Position numbers and translations under genes: made by a program. The notes below the pieces were generated by a model. It made no database searches, was not told the origin of the DNA, and worked only from the letters and a program-made list of their open reading frames with translations. A DNA stretch of 12,542 nucleotides from Anaerolineae bacterium (GTDB lineage Bacteria > Chloroflexota > Anaerolineae > 4572-78 > J111): positions 1 to 12,542 of the forward strand of contig JAGRBY010000165.1 in the NCBI GenBank assembly GCA_020433835.1. The letters run 5' to 3'. Positions 1 to 5,909 of this stretch are shown piece after piece (within the stretch, counting starts at the first letter, position 1; every line of letters begins with the position of its first letter).

Positions 1-52
1 AGATTATGCCCGTGGGCAGTATAATTAACTTACCCAATTCTGCCGGATAATT

Positions 53-108
53 GGTAATTGGTAACTGGTAATTGGAGATTGAATACCTAATTACCAGTTA
101 CTATTACC
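53..108. repeat. Imperfect inverted repeat of GGTAAT/TAACTGG units
   Basis: The left arm (53-75) is built from GGTAATTGGTAACTGGTAAT followed by TGG. The right arm (87-108) is close to its reverse complement, with a one-base deletion and two substitutions, around an 11-nt loop. The transcript of either strand could fold into a long AT-rich hairpin. Within the left arm the GGTAAT/GGTAAC motif is itself tandemly reiterated. This resembles low-complexity intergenic repeats seen dispersed in some bacterial genomes, but no family can be named from one copy. No T-run follows, so it is not a clear terminator. Confidence 0.7.
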
Positions 109-285
109 TATTTACCCAAATTCAATTGTGGAAGTTATTGTATTCACGATCCTAAGGTCGCTTCACGGCGGCAATTAATCCATTAGCGGCAGAGTTAAAA
201 AATTTCATTAGGCAAGCAGCGTTTTCTGGTTATAATTAACACGATAGAATCGGTGTGCAACTTTTTAAGGTTTGACCCGTAAAGT

Positions 286-313
286 GTAACGAGCTTACGT
301 GGTTACATGTAAC
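286..313. repeat. Small dyad cluster including a 12-bp perfect palindrome
   Basis: GTTACATGTAAC at 302-313 is a perfect palindrome. Just upstream, GTAA (286-289) and TTAC (295-298) form a small inverted repeat around CGAGC. Such dyads can be regulator operators, but no gene starts nearby on either strand that would explain one, so the role is unknown. Confidence 0.45.
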
Positions 314-357
314 GCGATTGGAAATGGTGTATATGTTTCACGGGCGGTAATTATTGA

Positions 358-432
358 GCCGCAAGACTACTGGGTATAAATCAGGCTGAGGCTGAGGCGA
401 AGGCTAAGAAAAAAGCAAAGAAAGCACGCTGA
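358..432 (+). pseudogene. Possible remnant of a charged C-terminal protein tail
   Basis: One frame reads through 358-429 to a TGA at 430-432 and ends QAEAEAKAKKKAKKAR, a composition typical of the basic, Ala/Lys/Glu-rich tails of ribosomal or nucleic-acid-binding proteins. The frame is closed upstream by a TGA at 355-357, and there is no ATG or ribosome binding site, so it cannot be an intact gene. It may be the end of a decayed gene or a chance result of the short repeated GCTGAG/GCNAAG motifs. No parent protein was recognised. Confidence 0.25.
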
Positions 433-580
433 TTTCTTGAGGGCGCGGCAGCTTAACCTGAATTTGTTTGCTTAGCCTACTGATATTGACATCGATTGGC
501 TGAATAGTTTTATTTGGCCCGGCAGTTCACCAAATTGAATGAAGCATCGCGCTTGTTTTGTCTGTTGAAGGCTTTATGGT

Positions 581-916
581 GTGAGTCGATGGCTTAATTA
601 TGTGAGTCGATTTTGTAATTGTGTGAGCAGTTCGCTCAATTATGTGAGTCGATGGCTTAATTAGGTGAGTCGATTTTGTAATTATGTGAGTCGATGGCTT
701 AATTATGTGAGTCGTTCAAATGTTTATTTAAGACGCACCAATGTTTATTTAAGACGCGCCAACGATTATGTGAGTCGACTCAATGTTTATTTAACACGCG
801 CCAATGTTTATTTAAGAGTTCAAACGGATTATGTGAGTCGTTCAAATGTTTATTTAAGACGCGCCAATGTTTATGTGAGTCGACTCAATGTTTATTTAAC
901 ACAACGCAATAATTAT
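581..916. repeat. Tandem array of sixteen 21-bp modular units
   Basis: From 581 to 916 the sequence divides into sixteen consecutive units of exactly 21 bp with no indel. Two related monomers alternate. Type A carries ATTATGTGAGTCG with variable tails (ATGGCTTA, ATTTTGTA, TTCAA, ACTCA). Type B carries ATGTTTATTTAAGACGC. The first six units are type A; units 7-16 are a mosaic of both. Unit joins containing GTGAGTCGACTCAA create a perfect 12-bp palindrome, TGAGTCGACTCA, at 771-782 and 876-887. Read in one frame the array encodes heptapeptides of the pattern [VL]-[SRT]-R-x-x-x-Y, but a TAG at 662-664 interrupts the frame and no ribosome binding site is visible. Twenty-one bp equals two turns of B-DNA, which would suit phased protein binding. 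Iterons, transposase-binding terminal repeats and a plain minisatellite are all possible. Confidence 0.9.
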
Positions 917-1120
917 ATCTCTGGTTGAATGGATTGAATGAGTCATCACGGTGATTATGGGAGCGTACCATGGTGTTGAGCGAGCCGACGCTGGGATTAA
1001 GTTTATCGGTATCGGCTAGGGCATTTGCAATTTGATCGCCATGAAGAAAAAACTACGCGTTAACAGCTAAAATCTGAACAGTTACCCTAAATAATCAGAA
1101 AATACCCGGAAACCCAAAAA
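917..1120. other. Spacer between the repeat array and the EcsC gene
   Basis: No gene is visible. AGCCGA (983-988) and TCGGCT (1012-1017) form a 6-bp inverted repeat. An imperfect copy (14 of 17 bases) of the sequence left of the array (534-550) occurs at 933-949, so the array is bracketed by a degenerate direct repeat. No convincing sigma-70 promoter for the downstream gene could be picked out. Confidence 0.45.
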
Positions 1121-2185
1121 ATGGAAGAAGAAAAATCTCTTAAAAACCAAGCTGAAGATATTGTTGAGGCGGTTGATCGCGATTTGCAGAAGATCAACAC
1201 CCAGGCTCCCGTTGTGCGGGAAGATGTGGAAACGCGGGCCAACGCGCTGATGGATACCATCTTCAAAGCGGTGAGTGATGTTGACATCGATGCCGCCTCG
1301 GAACGCGTGAAAAAACTTAAAGCCGACCATCCCACCGCTACGACAGAGGAGTTATCGCAAAAGATCATTCGCGAGAAGTGCCAGCGAACCGGCGCTATTG
1401 GGGCGGTTACCTCCGGGGCGGGGTTGATTCCCGGCATCGGCACGGCGGCGGCGGTAACGCTTGGGGTAGCCGCTGATATTGGCGCTACATTTAAGTTGCA
1501 GGCGGAACTGGTTTTAGAGCTGGCGGCGCTGTACGATTATCCTTTGACAGAGGATGAGAAACAGCGGTTGGTGATGACCATTACCGGCATCAGCGCCGGT
1601 ACTTCGGCGTTGGCCCGTAAGGCCGGGCAGCAAGCCTCGTTGAAGCTGGGCGAGAAGCTGGCTGAGAAGACCATCGTCAAGGCGATTCCGGTTATTGGCG
1701 TGGTGGCTTCGGCGGGAACGAACGTTTTATCAACCTATATCATCGGCCAGCGGGCGGATGCCTATTTCCGGCTGGGGCCGGACGCGATGGGTAGTTGGGC
1801 CGATAGCCTGCGAACGATTAGCGGCGTCGACGAGCGTCGGATTGGGCATTGGATGGCTGAAACGGGCAAAAGTACCGGGGCGGCTCTGGCTTCGGGGGCC
1901 GGCTGGGTGGGTGAAACCGGTAAGGCCGCCGGCGGTATGGTTGTGGATCGGGTGGGGAAGGTGGCCGGCAGCGTTGGCTCGACGATCAGTTCCGGGGCAT
2001 CGGTTGCCGGTGAGTCGGCGGCAGAGGGGGCCAAAAGCTCAAGCCGCTGGATGGGATCATTTTTTACGGGCGCTTTTCGCGGCATCGCCAAAGGGGTGGG
2101 CTTTGTTTTTGGGGTTGTTACGTTTGTTCCGCGTAAAATCATCGGGTTATTTTTTAGAAAGAAGAAAGTAGCTTTGGAAGAATAA
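1121..2185 (+). CDS. EcsC-family protein with Gly/Ala/Ser-rich C-terminal region
   Basis: A 354-aa protein. Residues about 78-215 carry the EcsC-family core: a hydrophobic Gly-rich segment GLIPGIGTAAAVTLGVAADI (101-120), then the LQAELVLELAALYDY helix (127-141), and a second hydrophobic stretch around 184-208. The N-terminal 75 residues are charged and helical. After residue 245 the protein becomes a low-complexity Gly/Ala/Ser region with loosely repeated GETGKAAG/AETGKSTG motifs, and it ends in an aromatic hydrophobic segment (about 312-345) followed by RKKK, which suggests membrane association. EcsC proteins have poorly defined functions; the name comes from the Bacillus ecs ABC-transporter locus, but no transporter lies here. 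The start is the first in-frame ATG, with a weak GGAA-type ribosome site about 10 nt upstream. The TAA stop overlaps the rlmN ATG by one base, so translation is probably coupled. Confidence 0.85.
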   Translation: MEEEKSLKNQAEDIVEAVDRDLQKINTQAPVVREDVETRANALMDTIFKAVSDVDIDAASERVKKLKADHPTATTEELSQKIIREKCQRTGAIGAVTSGAGLIPGIGTAAAVTLGVAADIGATFKLQAELVLELAALYDYPLTEDEKQRLVMTITGISAGTSALARKAGQQASLKLGEKLAEKTIVKAIPVIGVVASAGTNVLSTYIIGQRADAYFRLGPDAMGSWADSLRTISGVDERRIGHWMAETGKSTGAALASGAGWVGETGKAAGGMVVDRVGKVAGSVGSTISSGASVAGESAAEGAKSSSRWMGSFFTGAFRGIAKGVGFVFGVVTFVPRKIIGLFFRKKKVALEE

Positions 2186-3255
2186 TGGACTCTAAACCGT
2201 TTTTATTGAACCTTTCCGCCGCTGACCTGACCAAGCTGCTTAAAGGTTGGGGCGAACCGGCTTATCGAGCCAAACAGATCGAAAGTTGGCTTTACCAACA
2301 GTACGTCACCGATGCCCTGGCTATGAGCAACCTGCCAAAAACCCTGCGACAGCGGCTGGCGGACGATTGCCTGATCGATCCGCTCACTCCGGCGGTGGTG
2401 GTTGACTCTTCGGACGGTTACACCCGGAAGGCGCTGTTTGCGCTGCCGGATGATCGCCAGATTGAAACGGTGCTGATGCGGTACGATACGCGCCAAACGC
2501 TGTGTATTAGCTCTCAAGCCGGTTGTGGGATGGGCTGCCCCTTTTGCGCTACCGGGCAGATGGGCTTTATGCGCAACTTGACCGCCGGTGAGATTGTGGC
2601 GCAGGTGCTGTACTATGCCCGCCAGTTGAGCGAGGAAGAGAAGCGCGTGACCAATGTTGTGTTTATGGGCATGGGTGAGCCGCTGGCCAATTATGCTGAA
2701 ACGTGGCGGGCTATTCGCCGCCTGAATGATAGCCACGGTTTCAATTTGGGCGCGCGCCATATCACGGTTTCAACGGTGGGGCTGGTGCCGGCCATCCGAC
2801 GGATGAGCAAGGAGCCGGAGCAGATCGGGCTGGCGGTTTCGCTGCATGCGCCTAACGATACGCTGCGTAACAAAATTGTGCCGGTCAACTGGCGCTATCC
2901 GTTGGCGATGCTGATGGACGCTATCCGTGACTACATTGCGGTGACCAATCGCCGCGTAACGTTTGAGTATGCTTTGATGGACAAGCTCAACGACAGCGAT
3001 GCTATGGCCGACCAGTTTGCCGAGTTGGTGCAGGGGCTGCTGTGTCACATCAATTTAATCCCTCTTAACCCCACGCCGAACTCGCCCTGGAGCGGTTCGC
3101 CGGATGAGCGGGTTTATGCTTTTCGCGATAGGCTTCAGGCAGCCGGTATTTCGACCACGGTTCGGGTGCGGCGCGGTATCGACATTGCGGCCGGGTGCGG
3201 GCAGCTGCACAACGCCCACAATCAGCAGGTGGCCGGGCTGCAAGAGCCGTCGTAA
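2185..3255 (+). CDS. rlmN: Dual-specificity 23S rRNA/tRNA adenine-C2 methyltransferase RlmN
   Basis: A 356-aa radical-SAM enzyme of typical family length. RlmN methylates C2 of adenosine 2503 in 23S rRNA and A37 of some tRNAs, in the cytoplasm. The CxxxCxxC iron-sulfur motif is C114, C118 and C121 in GCGMGCPFCATG. MGMGEP (161-166) is the SAM-binding signature, and LNPTPNS (294-300) is the conserved late motif. C338 in AGCGQL corresponds to the cysteine that becomes methylated, and C107 to the second conserved cysteine seven residues before the cluster. The N-terminal part (1-95) is the accessory domain that contacts RNA. The ATG overlaps the stop of the EcsC gene (TAATG). The gene is followed by an AT-rich spacer with a hairpin, so the transcription unit may end here. 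Every catalytic motif checked is intact. Confidence 0.97.
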   Translation: MDSKPFLLNLSAADLTKLLKGWGEPAYRAKQIESWLYQQYVTDALAMSNLPKTLRQRLADDCLIDPLTPAVVVDSSDGYTRKALFALPDDRQIETVLMRYDTRQTLCISSQAGCGMGCPFCATGQMGFMRNLTAGEIVAQVLYYARQLSEEEKRVTNVVFMGMGEPLANYAETWRAIRRLNDSHGFNLGARHITVSTVGLVPAIRRMSKEPEQIGLAVSLHAPNDTLRNKIVPVNWRYPLAMLMDAIRDYIAVTNRRVTFEYALMDKLNDSDAMADQFAELVQGLLCHINLIPLNPTPNSPWSGSPDERVYAFRDRLQAAGISTTVRVRRGIDIAAGCGQLHNAHNQQVAGLQEPS

Positions 3256-3296
3256 CCGTCTGCAAGTTACCATAAAAAACCCATTTTAAAAAAATC

Positions 3297-3325
3297 TTGC
3301 ATTTTTACGTTGAACGTTGTATCAT
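3297..3325 (+). promoter_or_regulatory. Candidate sigma-70 type promoter upstream of fakA
   Basis: TTGCAT (3297-3302) and TATCAT (3320-3325) are separated by 17 bp. The -10 matches the consensus at 5 of 6 positions, the -35 at only 3 of 6. An A/T-rich tract just upstream (about 3273-3295) could act as an UP element. It sits in the only spacer between rlmN and fakA and would give a leader of about 90 nt. Confidence 0.4.
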
Positions 3326-3359
3326 TATACAGTTACGTGTAGAATTTTACTTCAATCCA

Positions 3360-3385
3360 AAAGGCCAGCGCATATGCTGGCCTTT
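3360..3385. terminator. Perfect 10-bp hairpin in the rlmN-fakA spacer
   Basis: AAAGGCCAGC (3360-3369) and GCTGGCCTTT (3376-3385) are perfect complements around a 6-nt loop, GCATAT. The stem is GC-rich at its core and flanked by A and T, like a compact intrinsic terminator, but the T-tract is only three bases before AAAG. It could terminate rlmN transcripts, or, since it lies downstream of the candidate promoter, be a leader hairpin of the fakA transcript. Confidence 0.6.
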
Positions 3386-3423
3386 AAAGATTGAAATCAT
3401 GACCGGCGCACTAGTAAAACGCG

Positions 3424-5022
3424 ATGATATCTGGCACTTCCGGCTCGAACATTCGAGGCTTTGCAATTGAACGTGGCGTGGCGATACGGGGTGACGGAGC
3501 GGGTCTGAGGAATATTTTCCGGGCCGGGCTGCGCTGGCTTGAACTGCACGTGCAGGATGTTAACAACCTAAATGTGTTTCCGATCCCTGATGGCGATACC
3601 GGAACCAATATGTTTCTCACGCTGCAAGCCGCACTGGCCGCGGTGCCGGCGGATGAAGATCGCGCCGGAGCGGTGGCCGAAGCTCTAGCTCAGGGCGCGT
3701 TGATGGGCGGTCGCGGTAACTCGGGCGTCATTCTATCGCAATTTATGCAGGGGCTGGCGGTTGGCTTGGCCGATAAGGTTACGTTTGAGGTTGTCGATCT
3801 CATTCACGCCTGGCGCTTAGGAGCCGATTATGCCTATCAAAGCGTGATCGAGCCGGTTGAGGGAACGCTGTTGACCATCGCCCGCACTGCGGCTGAGGCC
3901 GCCGAGGCGTGCCGCTCGCAGGCCGATTTGATCGCTTTGTTTGAGCGTGTCGTGGCGGCGCTGCAAACGGCGCAGGCGGAGACGCCCAACTTGCTGCCGG
4001 TGCTGCGCGAAGCCGGTGTAACCGACTCGGGCGGGCAAGGTCTGGTCTACATTTTTGAGGGCGGGCTGCGCTTTTTGCGAAATGAGTCGCTGGACTTATC
4101 GGCTCGCATGGCCGAACCAGCCTTTAGCAGTGAGTCGCTTGATCGACAGTCTGATGGCGCTCTGTACGACATTCAATTTTTGATTGAAGGCGATGGGCTG
4201 GCGGTTGAGGCGATACGCGCAGCAATAACGACGATGGGCGAATCGCCATTGGTGGTTGGCACCGATAGGGTGGTGCGGGTTCACCTGCACAGTACGGAGC
4301 CGGCGGTTCCGCTCAATTGGGGGGCCGGGTGCGGTACGGTTAGCCAGGTTATGGTGGAAAATATGATGCGCCAGGCCCAGCATACGGTCAAGCCGATGGG
4401 TATCGTCGCGGTTGTGTCGGGGTTGGGCTTTGTAGCCATCTTTCAGCAAGAGAGTTTGGTTTTGGTTCAGCCGGTGTCTCTTGAAACGTTGGTGGGGGCG
4501 GTTCATCAAGTGCAAGCCCATCAGGTTTTTATTTTGCCGAATGATGACGGGGTGAGGGCAACCGCACAGGCGGTGCAGGAACGCTGTCGGAAATCGGTGC
4601 AGGTTATCCCGACTCAAACGATACCGCAAGGGATTGCGGCGCTGTTGGCTTTCAATGATCGGCTGGATTTCGCCGAGAATGCGTGGCGTATGACGGAGGC
4701 GGCCTGGCGTGTACGCACCATCACCGTGCTTGATAGTTCGTTTGGCGGGAATGGGAACGAAGCGGCATCGGCAAGCATCACGACTATGTCTGAAGGTGAT
4801 CCGTTGGTGACCGGTTGTGACCTCATCGCCACCACGCTAACCGCTTTGGAACATGTTGAGGCAGAACAGTACGAATTGATTACGCTCTATCCCGGCCAGC
4901 ACAGCCGACCGGCCCAAACTCAGGTGCTCAAGAACGAAATTGTGCGCCGTTATCCGGAAGCCGATGTGGAACTTTATCCGGGTGAGCACGATCGTTATCA
5001 TTATATTATTTCATTGGAGTAA
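3424..5022 (+). CDS. fakA: Fatty acid kinase ATP-binding subunit, FakA/YloV (DhaL/DAK2 domain)
   Basis: A 532-aa FakA-type protein, close to the usual 540-560 aa. FakA phosphorylates a fatty acid held by a DegV-type FakB partner, giving acyl-phosphate for phospholipid synthesis. The N-terminal DhaL nucleotide-binding domain shows NVFPIPDGDTGTNM (50-63, with Mg2+-binding aspartates D56 and D58), GGRGNSG (95-101) and DSGGQG (201-206). The middle domain is recognisable by VRVHLHS (284-290), but the usual YCTEF motif reads YDIQF (248-252). The C-terminal domain keeps FILPN (369-373) but lacks the GGQTMNPS motif common in the family. The start is uncertain: ATG 3424 has no clear ribosome site, and GTG 3478 (residue 19) would fit typical family N-termini. 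A 24-codon reading frame (3399-3470) overlaps the assigned start. The stop is 9 nt before the degV-like gene, which supports a FakA-FakB pair. Confidence 0.88.
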   Translation: MISGTSGSNIRGFAIERGVAIRGDGAGLRNIFRAGLRWLELHVQDVNNLNVFPIPDGDTGTNMFLTLQAALAAVPADEDRAGAVAEALAQGALMGGRGNSGVILSQFMQGLAVGLADKVTFEVVDLIHAWRLGADYAYQSVIEPVEGTLLTIARTAAEAAEACRSQADLIALFERVVAALQTAQAETPNLLPVLREAGVTDSGGQGLVYIFEGGLRFLRNESLDLSARMAEPAFSSESLDRQSDGALYDIQFLIEGDGLAVEAIRAAITTMGESPLVVGTDRVVRVHLHSTEPAVPLNWGAGCGTVSQVMVENMMRQAQHTVKPMGIVAVVSGLGFVAIFQQESLVLVQPVSLETLVGAVHQVQAHQVFILPNDDGVRATAQAVQERCRKSVQVIPTQTIPQGIAALLAFNDRLDFAENAWRMTEAAWRVRTITVLDSSFGGNGNEAASASITTMSEGDPLVTGCDLIATTLTALEHVEAEQYELITLYPGQHSRPAQTQVLKNEIVRRYPEADVELYPGEHDRYHYIISLE

Positions 5023-5031
5023 TCGTTTACT

Positions 5032-5892
5032 TTGTCTGAGAAAGTTGCTATTGTCACAGATAGTACGGCTTACTTTGAGCCGGGTGAAGTTGAAGAGTTG
5101 GGTATTCACGTTGTTCCGCTTAAGATTCGATTGGGTACCGAAAAGTTTTTAGATGGAAGCGAGACGGACACCGAGGAGCTTTTTAGAAAAGCAAACCTGT
5201 CCGGCCAATTTCCGGTTAGCTATCCGCCCGATCCAGCCGAGTTTGAACGCGTTTATGCGGACATTCATAAACATAAAACCGATCAAATCCTCTCTATTCA
5301 TATTTCGAGCCATCTCAGTAAAACGATTGATCGGGCCAAATCTGGAGCCGAGGCGCTGATGGGGCGCTGCTCGATTATGATTGTCGACTCGATGACGACT
5401 TCGGTAGGGCTGGGCATTTTGGTAAAGGCGGCGGCCCGGGCGGCCAACGAAGGGGCTTCGTTGGATGATATTGTGCGGCTGGTACGCGGTATGCTGCCGC
5501 ATATCTATTTGATATTTTACGTCGAAACGATGGACTATCTGGAACGCAGCGGTCGCATCGGCAAAGCGCAAGCCATTTTAGGCTCGATGTTAAGTATTAA
5601 GCCCATCTTGTTTATGGAAGATGGCGATATTATTCCGTTAGAAAAAGTGCGCACCACTGAAAAGGCGCTTGAAAAATTGTTTGAGTTTGTGGCTGAATTT
5701 GATAATTTGGAGCAAACTGCTATCATTCAGCGCAGCAAAGAGCCCAGTAAAGAAGCCAAGATACTAAAAGAACGCTTAGAACAAAGCTTTCCTGAACTAC
5801 AATTTCCGGTTATCCAATATGGGGCCGATATGGCCACCCGTATCGGGCCAAATGCTGTTGGAATTGTGGTTTACGAAGGCATGAACTTTTGA
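5032..5892 (+). CDS. DegV-family lipid-binding protein, candidate FakB subunit
   Basis: A 286-aa DegV-fold protein of normal length. It begins VAIVTDSTAYF (5-15), the family's first strand and loop, and contains IHISSHLSKT (89-98), IVDSMTTSVGLG (117-128) and the signature MDYLERSGRIGKA (167-179). DegV proteins bind a fatty acid; FakB members present its carboxylate to FakA. The adjacency to fakA supports that role. Two places differ from the FakB pattern as I recall it: the TSQPS loop reads VSYPP (62-66), and the conserved histidine before GPG appears as arginine (TRIGPNA, 269-275). It might therefore bind another ligand or be non-catalytic. Translation starts at TTG 5032, because no ATG or GTG fits; GGAG at 5016-5019 is 12 nt upstream, which is rather long. 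It lies 9 nt after fakA. Confidence 0.9.
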   Translation: MSEKVAIVTDSTAYFEPGEVEELGIHVVPLKIRLGTEKFLDGSETDTEELFRKANLSGQFPVSYPPDPAEFERVYADIHKHKTDQILSIHISSHLSKTIDRAKSGAEALMGRCSIMIVDSMTTSVGLGILVKAAARAANEGASLDDIVRLVRGMLPHIYLIFYVETMDYLERSGRIGKAQAILGSMLSIKPILFMEDGDIIPLEKVRTTEKALEKLFEFVAEFDNLEQTAIIQRSKEPSKEAKILKERLEQSFPELQFPVIQYGADMATRIGPNAVGIVVYEGMNF

Positions 5893-5909
5893 TGTAAGAA
5901 AAATTCGTT

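Larger units (their letters stand above)
109..580. other. Gene-poor region upstream of the repeat array
   Basis: No open frame with family-like protein features is visible on either strand. The stretch contains a TATAAT hexamer at 231-236 with a poor -35, a cluster of small dyads at 286-313, and a short Ala/Lys/Glu-rich reading frame ending at 432. A second TATAATTAAC copy occurs at 20-29. The sequence looks like decayed or regulatory spacer rather than a gene. Confidence 0.5.

Noticed and set aside
581..916. CRISPR array
   Set aside because: Units are contiguous 21-bp repeats without unique spacers of constant length, and no cas genes are in the window.
665..928. 87-aa protein-coding gene
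   Set aside because: It is the downstream part of the tandem array. It begins right after an in-frame TAG, has no ribosome binding site, and its composition follows from the DNA repeat.
1..1120. tRNA or other structured RNA gene
   Set aside because: No cloverleaf with a T-loop GTTCRA motif, and no rRNA-like sequence, was found on either strand by eye.
1762..2142. Minus-strand reading frame opposite the EcsC gene
   Set aside because: It lies wholly inside a recognisable + strand gene and encodes a Pro/Ala-rich sequence with no family features.
2203..2760. Minus-strand 185-aa reading frame opposite rlmN
   Set aside because: rlmN on the + strand has all catalytic motifs; the antisense frame is a by-product of its codon use.
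4096..4629. Minus-strand 177-aa reading frame opposite fakA
   Set aside because: The Arg/His-rich translation looks like an antisense shadow, and the + strand carries conserved FakA domains.
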